DNA of 64,000 bases from Camarhynchus parvulus (lineage: Eukaryota > Chordata > Aves > Passeriformes > Thraupidae), in assembly GCF_901933205.1 (NCBI RefSeq), contig NC_044577.1:3917321-3981320 (forward strand). Direction: 5' to 3'. A program made the translations under genes and the position numbers. The notes under the pieces are model-generated. The model searched no databases and had not been told where the DNA came from. It was given only the letters and a program-made list of their open reading frames with translations. Below, one piece after another: positions 46,110-60,078 of this stretch (position 1 is its first letter; the number at the start of each line of letters is the position of its first letter).

Positions 46110-48283
46110 TCCCTACTTTATTCTTTAGCTCCATCTAGTCTCTATTCTGGACCAGCCTTCACAAGGCATCAGTACCATGGACCTCAGGGACATGCAAAGA
46201 ACCAGCCCTGATGCCCCCTTGCTCATCCTGTCCCTATGGAGAGAGGGAATGAGGCTTGTGGCTGCCCCCAGGCTCAGAAATGCAAATGTGCCTGCTAGAG
46301 CATGTCTGTCTTTTCTCCCTGTTAGACTCTTTCCCAAGGAAAAAAAACAAACATCCTATTCCAGCTGCTGCTCTCCTCAGCCGTCACAGGTGTGATGTGA
46401 CAGCTGGGAGAGCCCAGGACCCATCCCTGGTGGCAGTGGGAGCAAGGGCTCGGGCTGCTCCCTGCCACTTGGCATCAGTGCCTGGGAATGCTTCCAGCCT
46501 CTCAGCTGCAGATGTGGCCCTGAGGAATCCCAGATAAGGGACCTGCAGGCTGAGGAGCAACTGCCTCCAGCCGGCAGAAAATTGCTCTCAGGTCTCAGCA
46601 AGGCAAAAAAATGTGTTTTATACACCCAGAAATAAATACTGATTTTGAGCCTTGTGAGATTTATATTCCTGAGTTTATTTTGTCCAGTAACAAAGGTGGG
46701 ACATTGGTTTTTAAATTTCAGCAAGGCTGGAATTTTGCACAGTATCCCTGAAGAGTTTGGATATGCATTTTTCATGCTAAGTAGTATAACTAATGTCTGT
46801 AGTTCTTTTCAACTCATTGATCAACAAATTATGCTCAGTTTTCTTTATTTCAGCGCACTTCACTGTTTTCAGATCTGTTTGTAGTGTTAGAAATGTGCAA
46901 CCTTGTTTGGAATGACTATGGCAAGGATTTAAGCAAAAAGCTCATCCAAATAATGATATACTGGTAAATGTTTTTAACTGGAAATTCACAGGATCCCCTG
47001 TGTGTGCTGGTATTCTCCTTCCCCCCAATGCTTTCAAATGAACTAGGAGTCAAATCTACTGCAAATGGTCTAAACCAGTTTATTGAAAGTAAAGCACATA
47101 GTTATTGACATGAGCCAGTGCTGTCATGCAGCAGGATAACCTCATGTCACACAGCCTCTACTGCAACAAAGCAGGCTTTAAAATCAAGGGGAGGAGAAAC
47201 AAGGCCTAATCCTTATCTGGTGTAAATTGGCTTACTTACTTTGACTTTGTAATGAACTGAAATTTAAATTGCCGTTTACGTCCTTCAGTGGATAATTTAA
47301 TTCATACTTTAATTTATAAGTTAACTAGTGCCTAACATCCACTTAAGACCTTTTAAGGATGTTGTGTAGAGGGTGCTCTGCCAGGATTAATATCAGCTAA
47401 TGACAGCTGACTGAGGGCATGTTTGTCCTGGGAGCTCTGGCTCATCCTTGAGCCAGCATCCAGCCTCACTGGCTTTGGGAATGCTGTTGACCACACCACT
47501 TGGGCCCCGTGCTTGCTCTGAATAACCCAGCAGATCATTCCTGGTTAACTATGCTCTCTGCAAACAGAAGTACCTTTCCCTGCGCTTTCAGGGTCTTAAT
47601 TATGTGGCTGCTGGCTAAAGAAGGGTCTGCAGGTAAAGACTTGGGTCTAGGGTAGATGGAGGAAATCCTTCCTAGCCCTGCAGTAATTTCCACATCTGCT
47701 GCTTTATTTTGTGAATCATACCACTTCTACAACAGAGTAAATAATGCTTGCCTGCTTTAATTAGACCAATTTTGAAGGTGTCATTGAAAATGCTATTCAG
47801 AGAGGATCTGGTTACATGTGGGATTCAACTTTAACACTGTCAAACATTAGTTTAAATGTCATTAAAAAATGCATCCAGGTATGTTGCCATTGTTACCTGA
47901 TAATGCCATGTAAAATAATAACACCACTCATTCTATTTTTTCGTGGCAATTTCTCTCTTTCACCTCTCTGCAGTAGTTCTATCTGTGCATTTTTCAATTA
48001 TGAAGCAAGAAATTCTCCCAGTTCTGGAGGTGTGAAACACCCTTTAGCTTTCTGGAAATGTGGGCAATCAAGATAAATCCAGTAATGCTGAAGCCTTGTG
48101 GTAATAGAGTAGCTGTGCCTGGCTTCTGTGACTCGAGAGCTTCAGCAGCATAGGGATTTCTGTGTCTGCATGCTTCACAGGGAGTTAAACATCTGAACAG
48201 AGTAATCCCTCCATTTCAATCACACGGGTCAGGAATGGGAGACATTTCAAAATATCCAACTTTGGCAGACAGATCTGTGCTGA

Positions 48284-48355
48284 GCTGCACTATAACTTCA
48301 GTAAAGTGCAGTAAGCCTTCCAGTCGGGAAGGATCGTGCAGTTTATAGTGACAGC
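48284..48355. repeat. 72-base nested hairpin
   Basis: Outer arms GCTGCACTATAA (48284-48295) and TTATAGTGACAGC (48343-48355) pair over 12 bases with one bulged A. The inner arms CCTTCC (48316-48321) and GGAAGG (48327-48332) close a 5-base loop. The intervening sides are unpaired and unequal (20 and 10 bases), so it is not a typical microRNA precursor. Confidence 0.6.
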
Positions 48356-49040
48356 ACTGCTGAACAAATAGATATCCCAGCCTCCCACCAGCTTGGGAAA
48401 CAGAGGAACAGCTGGGCTGTTCTCCCCAGCCTAGGCTAAGTCTTGATTAGGTGTTCTAGACATTGCTGCTCCAGTAGTATATCTTTTGCAGAGGAATGAA
48501 AGAAGCATCCCTTTCAGTGTTGTTTAGTTTGAGGTTTTTTATTTTTTATGCTTTCCCCCCTTTCTCTCTACAGTCTTCTGAATTCATTGATTTTCTCATT
48601 TCCTTCTGACAGGCTACAGCTGACAAGGAATTTTGTGCTTTTGTAAAGTAATTAAAGTCTTGTGTTACATGGGGAATGTAATCTATCTGCACTCCCTGGC
48701 CAAAGGCAAGTTGCTGAGCACAATAGTCCAGTGGTCACCATCCACAGTGGGGACATGAGCTGTGAGCCACTGCTGGGGCAGAGGGGCCAGCCTCCAGGCC
48801 TGTGGAGCTGCTGACTTCTAGGGCTGAAAATGGCATGAAACTGTAGGGATCAGGTGTCAATTCAATGCCTTAACCTAAAGCTCAGCAGAGGCATTTCAGT
48901 GACCTGGCACACAGGTCTGGAAAGCAGCATATGCTCACAGATCTGCGTTTTAACCCAAGTCCAAGAATGAGCTCCTTTTTCTAGCTTTTCTTGCCAGCCT
49001 ATAGAAATAATAAGTTTGGGTTTAGGTCACCATTCTTTGA

Positions 49041-49067
49041 AAAAAACAAAACAAAACAAAACAAAAA
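49041..49067. repeat. (AAAAC)n microsatellite
   Basis: About four AAAAC units preceded and followed by A runs. Confidence 0.9.
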
Positions 49068-52000
49068 GTCCTGAGTTCAAAGAAGGTTGGATCACGCCCC
49101 TAGGTTTACATATTGGAAGTAGTTGGTGTCCCTAGGATATTTTCATGCCTGTTCATTTTCATGTCATTTGCTGCAGAGAGAAATTCCCTAGAAACTCTAT
49201 ATGGAGAGACTGGAGAGGCAATGAAGCAAAAACTTTCCTTTGCTGCATTTAGCTCCAGGAAAGCCCCTGCAGACAGGGGAGACAGGGCAGCCCCCAAACG
49301 CTCAGCACACGGGTGAGTGTCACATAGGCTGGCAGAGGCAAGGTTCCAGCACAGCTTGTTTGTTCCTTGGCTGCAATGAGCCTGTTTGCTGCAGTGTCAC
49401 AAAGTCCCAGCCTGCCAGCACGGGGATGAGTCTCATCAAAGCCCTCAGGAGGTATTTGGAGCTTGGGTTGGTCTGCAGTGGCCTGAAGATGTGCAGCAGT
49501 GCAGGGCTAGCACTGAGCAGCAGGTCATTAGAGCTTGTCTGAAACAGAGTTTGATCACACAAGCTTTGTCAGCTGGGATGTGACAGGGAACCACTGCTGC
49601 CTCGAGCATGTGTTGGGTGTTAGTGTGTAAAAGAAGTTGCAAAAGACTCAGCCCCTCTGCACTGACAGGTCCTGCCTGCAGTGTCCAGGGTGAGGAAAAC
49701 TCTTGGTAGCATCTGAATTTGCATGCAGGTAACAGCAGTGCCTGGTGGGGAGCAAGGGGTTTGCTGCCAGAAGCCTCTTTCTGTGACTGGGGAAAGTAAA
49801 GGGAACTGCAATAGCAATTACAATCAACCCTTCCTGACCTGAATCATGTAACTCCCTGCCCCGAGGTGCATCCAAGGGCAGCAGTTCCAGGCAGCTGGGT
49901 GTGAGTGTGCTCTGGAAACAGGGAAAATACAGCAGGCATCTGCCCTGCACCTCTGCAGAGACACTGGGGCAAGCTAGAGATGGGCAGGAAAAGGTAACCT
50001 CGAGGGCAAAAAAGAGGAAAACAGAGGGAAATCAGAGTGAACAGAGGTGGGGGAGCCAAGCAGGTGCCGCAGGAGGAATGGCAGAACAGCAGTGCTCACC
50101 TGGACTGTACCTGCGCAGAGGATGAAGGAGCAGCCAGGCTGTTGGATACAGAGCTGCTGGAGTTCTCTGGGACTCCAGACTCCCTGGTCAGTCCCACCTG
50201 GCTTCAGCCATGGAAAATGAGCTGTGACTGGTGTGAAGTGCCAGCGTGAGGGAGTCAGAGCTGGAGGCAGGTAATGTGTGTGGACAGGGAGCTGTCCGGG
50301 GGCTGCAGGAGCCCTTTGTGCATCACGAGGAAGATGCCTGCGGGCTGGAGTGGGGGAACAAAGGTATCAGATGAGGAGAACACGCTGGAGGCCTTTTTCT
50401 TTGATGTTTGGAAATCGCTCAAGGGGCTGTCTTCTCTGAAACCCCTTTGCCTTGCCTTTTTTTCTTCTTTTCTATTTTATTTTTTTTTTCTCCTTGGTGA
50501 AACTTTCATAGATGTACTCTCATTTCTTTAAGGCTTAGAAGTGAAAGCACATCCGTCCATCCAGCCCTTGTACAAATGCTGTGCTCACGCTGGAATTCCT
50601 TGGGGAGCTGACTTCTGCTTCTGCCTGTCAGAAATAGCAGAGCCACGTGCTTTGGGTTTGAAACTCTTGATTTGGGGGGAAGTTGCACAGAAGGAAGGGC
50701 AGTATCAAAGCCTGCCTGCCACGCTGTGGAGAGAGGAGATTGTGGTGTTGCTTTGGAGCTTTCTTTTTTTATTGTTGGTGTTTTTTTAACTGGTCGGCTG
50801 GACATGCATTCAGATTGATGGTACAGGCTGTGAAAACTTTGGGTGTTGGTTCCATCAGAAGGGAAGTCACTCACCTTCCAAAATTACTCTGGGGTATGAG
50901 TATCCAAGGGCAGGATTTACATGGGGAGGTTCAAGATGTTCTTGCTTAAACTGCTGCTCTTCCCCTCCAGCCTCATGTGTGTAGGCTTAGGGTGAGTGGA
51001 AGATTCTTAGGGAGCTTTTTTTAAATTGAAAAATGTCTGACAGGGAAACCTTCTGTGAGAAAGGAACAATTGGAAAAACAAGGGGGAAAGTGCTGAAAGT
51101 GCTAGGCACCACCTGTCTTAAAAATGAAAAGGTATGGCTTATTTAAGAGCTTTTCATGCTTTCTCCTAACAATTAACTTGTATTTTCAATCAAACAAATT
51201 ATGTTAATTGAACAGTAATAACTGAATCTGTTTCAGACTGAATATTCTTTTATGAAAGCATGCTGCTTCCTTCTTGTTAAGCCAAAGCAACATCAAATAA
51301 CTGCACCTGAACTAGTGGTGAACTTTAAGTCATGACTGAGTTAATTCTCTGGCTTGAGGGCCCAGGCCAAATCCTGCTGAAATTACTCTTTACTGGCATT
51401 GTACAGGAAGCAGAGTGGATGTGTAGCCCAGGAGATGGCTTTCTCATCTCTGGTGGTGTTAACATTAAATAGTCATCTTCCCCTAATATTCTTTACAAAC
51501 CTCAGCCAGTTAAAGATCCATTATCCTGAGCACAGTGCTGCAAACACTAATAAAAAAATGTAATGTGGAGGTGAGTCAACCGTTAATAATAACAACAAAA
51601 AAGTCAGAGTGCAGAAAAGGGCAAAGCAAATACAGGGAGGATGAAGGCAAAGCACCCTGTCCCAAATGTGGTCAGAGGGGAAGCTGGACTGGACACAGCT
51701 GAATGTGTTCTAGGCTGTGGAAGGAGCCCACAAGGGCTGATAAAAGATTTTCCTTCATGTTGGATCAATAGGTACAAGCTGGGTTTTGGGAGAGCTGGAC
51801 ATTGATTGGCATTGGCAGGACATCCAAAGCCTGGAGTATCAATAGCATGGCTATGTCCTGGCAGTCTCACTGTGACCAAGCAGGAATTAATTGTGTTTTG
51901 TTCTGAAATGATGATACCATGCTCCCTAATTTTTTGAATTCCCCCCTATGGCACTCTTGAGCTGGATGTCAAAGCCCCCAACCCACAGGATGCCATTTGC

Positions 52001-55000
52001 TCCCAGTAAGGTGCTCTCTGAAGTGCTGATCCAGGTGTGCTCTGCAGGGCTGCTCTCAGGTGAAGGTGGCAGTCCTCAAACACTTCAGCAACAGCCAGGC
52101 TCAGAGGCTCTCCTGCTTTAGAGAGGGCTGGTCTGTGAGTGAGGTTTGAAATCTTAAAAGCAGGCACAGAGCTCAAGTATGCACAGGGTGAGGTTGCAAG
52201 GGCAGCATCCTCCTCTTTGTGTGTCACAGAAGAGCTGAGAGGGATATTTTAATGGCTTTGAATGCATAACAGCTTAATCCCATGGGCTCTGCAGTTAGCC
52301 CTGTGACAGCTCCATAAACCTCCCTGCAGCCCCCACCTCGTCCAGGAACAAGACTTGTACATGTTCAGAGGTAGTGGTTTTGATTTAATATTCAGAAGCA
52401 TTCAGCTCCCCAAATAAAGATAATAGTTTTGCTAGTTGAGAGATTTATTAATATGTTAACATGGCCTTAGTTTTAAGCCTTCTATTCCTCCCTTTCTAGA
52501 GAAATGCCTTGCCACAAACCAGCCTGGAAGTTTGGAAAAGGAGTCAAAGCTCTGCTGAGCAAATTTGATGACACTGATGGGTTGAATGAGCTATGACCTC
52601 TGCTGGCCTCATTCTGCTCCATTTTCCCTTCAGGCTGGTAGCAGTGGCTGGAAGTAAATATTAATCTGCTAATTCACCCTCTGGTATAAATAGAAAAAAC
52701 TGTTTTGTCAGAGGGCCTATCTAACCTTACTGCTTTGTTTCTGAGGATGAAGTGGCAGTGCTGCCTGTGTGTTTCTCTGCTCAGGGGATTTCTCTCAGAG
52801 ATACAGGGAAGGGTTGCTTTGCTCTCTCCTTTCTTAGGTGGGTAATTAGAGTGGTAATCTAGGGTTCAAGGATAGCCAACAAAGAAACCTTGCTTGGGTT
52901 TAAATAAAATTGCTCCTTAATGTGACTTGTTAAATTGAAACAAACCCCACATGAATGTTCTTTTAAATCCATTTACAAGTGCCTTGTATTGATTTAGCCT
53001 ACTTCAGTAACTCAGATGAGCTAAATTGATGTCTGTGCACTAAGTTAAGTACATTCTCTTGGGATTTCATACCTGGCGAACTGACTTGACTTCAAAGCTG
53101 ATTGCAGTTAAACCAGTGCAAGCTGTGTGTGAAGAATAGGCCTTTCTTATTTGTTGCTACTGGTTTGGCCAAAAGCAATGTGACACCTTGGGGGAAAAGG
53201 TGTCTTTGCCCTGTTAACTGTGATGCTGGGGTGCCCTCACTGTGCCCCTAAATTTGACTTTGAGGTGATAGGAGCAGCCTTCCTTCTGCAAAGCAGCTGT
53301 TTGAAAAAGACTGTTTAATCTTTTTTTTTCCAACATATTCTGTCCCCTGGTATCTGGAGAAGGAAAGAGAAACAAAAGGCTTGCAGACCTAGTTCTCTAC
53401 TGCCCTGCCTGATGCCCCCCAACCAACAACAGTTAGAAGCCCTCAAGCAAAGGTTTCTTTCCATTTTCAGACAGTGCCTCTCAGCTTTGGCTAATCTTGG
53501 TGTCTCTTTGTGCCACATACCAGAGTCCCTTCAAGCACTAAGCTGACAGGCTCTTTTTATCTCAGCCACCTAGAGCTAATCTGAAGTGCCCAAGCTGACA
53601 CTTGTGGCCAAACCTCTGCTTCACTTGACAGTGTGGAAAGGAATTGAAGTCTAACCCACCATCCTGCTGAGCATGGCAGTGAGGGCCATGGTTTCCCTTT
53701 ATTCCACACAAAGACAGGATGTGGGATATGGTTCAGGTGTGCCGGTTACCACAGATTCTGCGAATTATTTGTTCAGAAATTGTCACTCAGCATTTGAGCT
53801 GTGATAGCTGGTGCTGTATAAGCTCTTTGCACCCTAAATGGATTACAGAAATGTGGTTTGCCTGATTTTAACATAGGATTACTGGACCTATTAGCAAGGT
53901 TTAGATGGTAAGACAGTATTAAACAGCAGCAGCAAAATCTCCTCAATAAACAGTGAGCTTTCTTTTACTTGTTATGAAAAGTGTTTCTGCATTGACACTT
54001 CAAAAGTAGGGGCTGTGTTCCTGTTTCAGGTCACGATTTTGCAAGTAAATCTAAACTTCTGTAAATGGTAATGTACAGACCTGAGCTCCTTCCTAGAACA
54101 TAAGGGTCAGCAGTTTACAGCAGACTCATCTGTAAGCAGCACTTTCCAGTTGTAGCTCAGAAACTCATAGGAGAAGACTAAAAAAAGTTGCCCTTGTGCC
54201 AAATAGCTCAATGTGACCAAGACAGGAGGCCACCAGTGGAGCTAGGGAGGTGGGTAAAGCAAGGACAGGGAGACAGAACAGCCTCTCATGGAGCATCAGT
54301 TCTGCACATGCAGAGCTCCCAAGACAGCCAAGTTTCGTTTCTGTTTGAAGGGAAAGGGGGTTTGCGGAGAAGGATTTGAAAGGTCAATGCGATAACTTGC
54401 TGCATGTCCGCATCTTTGAGCTACAGCGTTGAAGAAAGAACAAAAGATGTTTGAAAATGTATCTGGTGTTTGATGAAAGGTGGCATGACGGCCCTATTGA
54501 AGGTGGGAGAAGGCATAAATAGTTTATGAGAGAATGATAGGCTCTGGAAGATCCTGAAAGTGAATAAAATTTGCTTTTATTTGATGTGATGAGGAGACAG
54601 GAGATGCAGGGAGAAGAAAAAAGATTGTTTTGAGTGGTGAGCTAGGGAAGTAGTCACACAGTGGAATTCAGAAGGAAACAGAGAAGGGTGAAATTGCTTC
54701 TTAAGGAGAGGTGCTGTCATCAAGACATGAGAAGAGCCTGGACAGGAGCTGAGGATTCAGCGATAGAAAAAAAAAAGGCTGTGTTAGAGAGAACAGAGGT
54801 GGCATAAATGTGTCACATAGATTGAGACTATGAAGAAGAGGTGAGAGGAGAAAGGGCTGCAGGTGGCATTGGCTGGGACTAAAGGAAGTGCTGAGTTTGT
54901 TCTCTGTGTCAAAGTTATGTGCTTGGCACTTAGAAAGGTATTGTCTAGCTCTAATCTGCAACTGCCATCTCCAGGTGTATCTCCAAGTACCTCCAGGGAG

Positions 55001-58000
55001 ATTTTGTCAGGAGTGGTGGATGCTGAGCAGCTGGGGAGGATTGTCCAGCCTCCCCTGTCAGCAGAGGCTGTTTCTTGAGTCAACACACTGTCATGCTTGC
55101 AGATGTCACCAGGAAACAAACAGTGGCTTTTGTAGCACAGGCCCATTCTGAAGGAGAGACACAGATCCCAGAAGGGAGAGTTTCTATAAATGCACAAGGA
55201 AGCTGCAGCGGTTGAAGTTCACATTGTATTTTTCTTACTAGCACACTTGGTGTATTATCTAAAGGGATCTGTGAGTGAGGTGGTAAAACAGGGCTTTTTT
55301 AATTATACATCACCCAGCAAACTGATAAGGCAAACAAAGCAGCCAGCCAAATAGCACAGGCATGAGCCACTTCAAAATAATAATGTAGCAAGAACAATAG
55401 GGGAGTAATTCACAGCTCCCTAAGAAATTTTTGCAGTTCAGAGGGGGTGAGATAGCAAGCAGCTATCGACTGTTTTCCTTTCATGTTTTCCACCTGTCTG
55501 CCGTGTGATTGGGAAGTATATTACCTGAATCCTTGTGGGAGTTTTCCCAGTATTGTTTTAAAAACCTTGCTCTGCAAGAAACAATCCTAATGGAAACCAA
55601 GAGGTGGGTATGAAGTGAATACAGGGAATGGAAGGAGAGTGACAAGTAATTTAAACTGCAGTTTAAATTCTTTATGACTTTTGTGACATGTAGATGTACA
55701 GGAGCAACTCCAGCATTTTTTAGCCCCTCTGGCACAGTGGGGTGAACTGGCACAGGGGAAAGTGGCAACCTCAGCACATGAAGAAGTTGATAATTTGCAG
55801 CCTGAGGATGCAGGGTGGCTGTGAGCTCTGTCCTGTGCACAGAGCCCAGGGATGGAAATCCCAGCTGCCTCCTGCCTCAGCTGTCCTTGGAGGTGGAGTG
55901 AGGGAACCTGGCATGAGCCACAAAGGCTTCCCCAGGCACTGAGCAAACATTTGGGCTGCAGGCCAGGAATGTTCCCCATGCTACCAAAGTCATGCTGGGC
56001 ACAGGGTGAGAGCTGAGTGGCCTGAAGCCAGCCCAGAACATCCACTTGAGACACCATGATTGCAACACAGGAGTAACCTTTAAGGGAAAGCAGACATCCT
56101 GAAAAACCCTGCCCTGATCCAGAGCCTTGCAATGCACATTTGAGCTGCTGTCCAAACCAAGGAGTAGAAAATAAAGTTCTCCTCACAGTGAGTGAAGAAC
56201 TAAAGGAATCAACCCACAGCTAGATTCCTTCTCCTTCCATTTCAGCATCTCTGTTCCTAAAGGAGCATTTACATGCTGGAGAGATTTAGTAGAGATTCTC
56301 ATAGCAAAGGAATAAGATGGGAAAAAGAAAGTTTTCTGCTTTGTTGCTTCTCTGCACGTGTCTGTCTGTCCATCCCTTCAGCTCACCAGTTTTATTCTTG
56401 TGGCAATATTATCAGGGTCACTTTCTACAGCCAAAGATCTAAAATTATAACTCCTATTTTCAAAAGGTGGTGATGGCCACATATTTAAAAATAGAGAAGC
56501 ATGTAACTCACATTAGTAGGAGCTAGCCATCTAAGAACCTTTTAAACTGGTATGGACTAGGAACACAAATCCAGTTTGGAAAGGGCAGGCCACAATCCTG
56601 GGGTCTCAGGTTCCTGTGCTATTCTGAAAAAGAGATTGAGCAGCTTAAGTTGCATAGGCAGGTTTGTGAAAGTCAGTTTGAGGATTCTTCTGAAAACCTT
56701 AGATGCTTAAATTTTGTGATGGCCTGAGAATTTCAGCTTCCATTTAAAACCACATAAATCCATTTCCAGACATCACAAAGGTGGAGCAGAAATGAAAAAT
56801 ATGAATCCTAAATTCTGACAAGATGGACCGCACATACAAAAAATAACATTGATTATTTTTAACATCTCAACATTTTTTAGTCATGATGTCTCATGGGCTG
56901 GCTGAGATTCTGGAATGCTGGGGGCTGCTTTATCCCACTTTTGTAAAAATAGCACATGCAAAAAAGCATGTCTAGCAAATGCAAAAAAGCTGAAGAACTT
57001 TCCACACCACCTTCTATTGTGTGCTTGCAGGGTGGGATAGTGTAACATACTTTTGCTTTACTTTTAGAAGGTCCTCGTTGGGACTTACTGACAAATGTAC
57101 AAGTCATTTCTGTTTCTGTGAATGCAGTGTAGAAGATGAAACTTTCTGTTGCTGGCCACTTTCCAGGCAGCACTATCTGTTTATTACAGGCCATGTGTGG
57201 GAATGGAGTCATAAACAACCTCTTACTTTGGCAAAACCAGAACACTAATCACTTTTGTATTAGCTCAAATAAATCCCAAAAAAGTAAATGCTGTGGATTA
57301 GAAAGATAATAATGTGCTAATCCTTTCTGTGGTCACTAACCATTTTAAGCTGTTCCATCTCTCATGCCTGAAGATAAATCCTCTGGCTCTTGATGAAAGG
57401 CTAGATAGTGAAGTACGTCTGCACATCAAACACTGCACTTGTTATCAACAAACACATTTTTTTCACTCCTGCAGATAATTTTTGGTCCACTTTTACCTTC
57501 AATCAGACATCTCCCTTTCCCTCTCTCACCCCACACCCTGGTCCCCTCTCACCAGGACTCCTCACTGATGAAGAGGGGGCCTCACAGAAAGACCTTCCTG
57601 AGCTCCTGACTGGTGCTGGGGGTTCAGAGTGATTTCTGGCAGAAACTCTCCCCTATGGGAACAAATAGGTGACATTTTGTACAGTCAAAGGGACTGATAG
57701 ACTTGCAGCAGTCACATCCAGCTAGGCTATTTTATAGATTAGGTGAATCAAAAAATTACCAACAGATTTGTTATGGATGTACTCTGACACCAGTTAAAGT
57801 CAGGGAGGAGGTTTTGCAGCTTTTAAGGGGCCATTTGGCATTGGAGTTGTCCTGAGCTAGAGCCAGGAGAGGGAGCAAGGGAAGCAAAACAGCTGAAGGC
57901 TTGGAGATGCTGCACACAGTTTTCAAAATTTATTTCTGATTTTAAAGAAGTTTAAAAAAATCACAGCTCGAAAAGCTCCTGACTCTAGGAAATGCAGTAG

Positions 58001-60061
58001 CTGGTTGCAGCAGTTTCAGCTGCACGTGCCAAACCAAGACATGAAGGCAAAACCATCCTTCAGATCAGTTCCTGCTCCTAATCTCCAATAAATATTTTTA
58101 GTGGGTATATCAAACAAAGCCACAGCAAGTGCCAGCACCGCCTGTAAGCCAGTTACAGGATTGTTCACATCATACAGCCATCAGCACACTTCTGATTTTT
58201 CACGTTTGGCAGTGGAAGTGGTGTTTTTCTGTTGTAAAGTGAATATTGTTCCTTACACAGAAATGCAGGAACCTCATTGTATGTGGAACAAGCAGTTGAT
58301 TAAAGATTGGAATAGTAATGAATGTATTAAAGTGGAATGTACTTGGGTAATTGATTAATTGGTGCAGTCTAAGCTACTTGCAGAGCATTACATTCACTCT
58401 CTGTTAAATCAATTTTTGTCTTTTGTCCAAGCCTTGTGACTGAGAGCTGCAAAGCATGAACAACTATTGAAATCTTCCAGACTGGTTCTGTGGGAGCTGG
58501 GAAGTGCCCAGGATCCCTTTTGCAGCCTGTTGCTTGCCTTGGATCTCACTCTCACATTTCATTAGTATCTCAGGACTGCAGGCAGGTGGAAGATGTAATT
58601 AGTAATGCTCTTACCTTCCCACAGCCCACTTGTGCATTTCTCCCACCTTGTTGCTGCATTCTTAAAATGAAAAACCCATGGTCTCATGCAGAAAGAAATG
58701 GCACGGTGACATTTTAATTAATGTGTTCATCCAAGGGAATAGAGGATTGTGGTGAGGAACTTCAGCCTGGGATAGGAACTACACATTCCTTAGCAACACA
58801 GGAATACCAGAAAGGACTCCATGATTACATTTAAAAATCACAGAGCACCTGAAAGCCACAGATTGATGACTCTGGGCTAACACCAGAACAACAAGCTCTG
58901 CAAAGCAGGACTGTGTTCAGAACTAGTTATTGAGGACCAGGGAGAAGAGCAAGATGGGGTAGGATAGACTTCCAAGAGCCTGATTTATGAAAAGCTTCAG
59001 TCTCCTACATTTAAAAACTGTTTGGCTATTGGTAAAGAATGATATTGTAGCATACAATTCAGTGAACTGATGGAGTACTTAAAATGTACAGCAGACTTTG
59101 TGCCTTTTGTGGGTTTTCTTCTGGGCTATTCAAGGTCTGTGCTGCCTTCTGCTACTCCGTGGCTGTGGCACTTCTGCTGTCATCTAGTGACTGACAGAAA
59201 CAGATCAAGCCTCAGTGCAGGCACAGTGCGTGCTCAGAGGATGCTGGGGCAGCCAGCAGCCCCTCAGTGATTCTGTTCTCTCAGATGTTCTGGAGAGCTG
59301 GGAAAGCCCCTCTCCCAGGAATCTCCTCCCTGATGTGCTTCTGAGCACTGTAAGGAACTGCAGCTCTGTGTGCCATTCTCCTCCCTAGTTACTCTGTCCC
59401 AGATGGACGTTTCAGGCATCAAATCTGTTCATCACCCTTCTCACAGTTTGTTGAAAACAATGAGAGAGGCTTTTAAAAGCATTTAACAAACAGAAGCTGA
59501 AGGAAGGTGAACCTTTAGATTCATTCACAGGGCACAGACCCATCCCCAGAGTAACTAGCTTACCCTTGTTCTGTTATTTGCTTAGGAGTATTTCAATAGG
59601 TTTTGAGCCTGGAGTTTGGAGAAATGCTGAAAGTGAAGCACTGATATAAACCAGTAATTAGTAAATTACTGAAATACAGATCTCCCAGTTAGAGAAGCAT
59701 ATGTATAAACATTTGCAGAATTAGGGCCTAGAGTGTTTTATTTGCTTCTAGACCCTCCAAGTAAGCAGTTGTTTGAATGTCTTTCATTTTGATGCTTAAA
59801 TGTACCCTTTTTAAGAGCTTTCCTTCCAGTTGCTACTTTAAAGAAGGTTTATATGTCTAGCTTTTTATTTCTCATAGAACCTAAAGCTCTACCAAAAGCC
59901 AGTAACACTAAACATCAGCTATTGTTGCCATCTGAAAATTAGGGCTTAATCCCCCAGCATGAATATTCAGTGTTGGGAGTCCCTAACACTGCAATATAAT
60001 AAACAGCGAGACTGCAGGCTGCCTCATTCACTTGCATAGGAACTCTTTATTATCAGCAATC

Positions 60062-60078
60062 GTGGTTGTGACAACCAC
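60062..60078. repeat. 17-base near-perfect palindrome
   Basis: GTGGTTGT and ACAACCAC separated by a single G. Both arms carry a RUNX-like GTGGTT core in opposite orientation. A regulatory role is possible but unproven. Confidence 0.7.

Larger units (their letters stand above)
45702..46171 (+). mobile_element. Solo LTR (family B, 470 bases), sense to ERBB4
   Basis: Full-length partner of the - strand LTR at 19084-19542. Shared blocks include GTTTTAGCTTTT, TCTGTGCTGCTTTA, CTCTCTTCACAGAG, GACAAAACAATTCCTTCT, CAAGAAGGATGGGACT, TAACTCCAATATG, CATTTTGTGACCATTTTGG and GCCTTCACARGGCATCA. By eye the copies are roughly 85 percent identical. The 3' end keeps GGCATCA; the 5' end reads TCATGCC, so the usual TG has become TC. 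Flanks CTAC (45698-45701) and GTAC (46172-46175) fit a decayed 4-base duplication with one change. A TATA box and AATAAA are in the right order. There is no internal viral sequence, so it is a solo LTR. Confidence 0.9.

Noticed and set aside
46169..46190. REST/NRSF-like sequence CAGTACCATGGAC
   Set aside because: The left half is near consensus but the right half does not match; it also spans the LTR end.
46172..46400. Retroviral internal region after the 45702 LTR
   Set aside because: No primer-binding site or gag-like coding follows the LTR; the sequence looks like ordinary intron.
54784..55197. 137-codon - strand frame
   Set aside because: No domain or family resemblance; pyrimidine-rich antisense of a purine-rich stretch.
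55587..56186. Longest open frame in the window, 199 codons on the - strand
   Set aside because: No recognisable domain, rich in Ser, Cys, His and Leu as in chance frames of GC-richer DNA, and overlapped by other frames on both strands.
59170..59192. Reverse CTCF-like sequence TGTCATCTAGTGA
   Set aside because: Only the CATCTAGTG part fits; the GC-rich half of the motif is missing.
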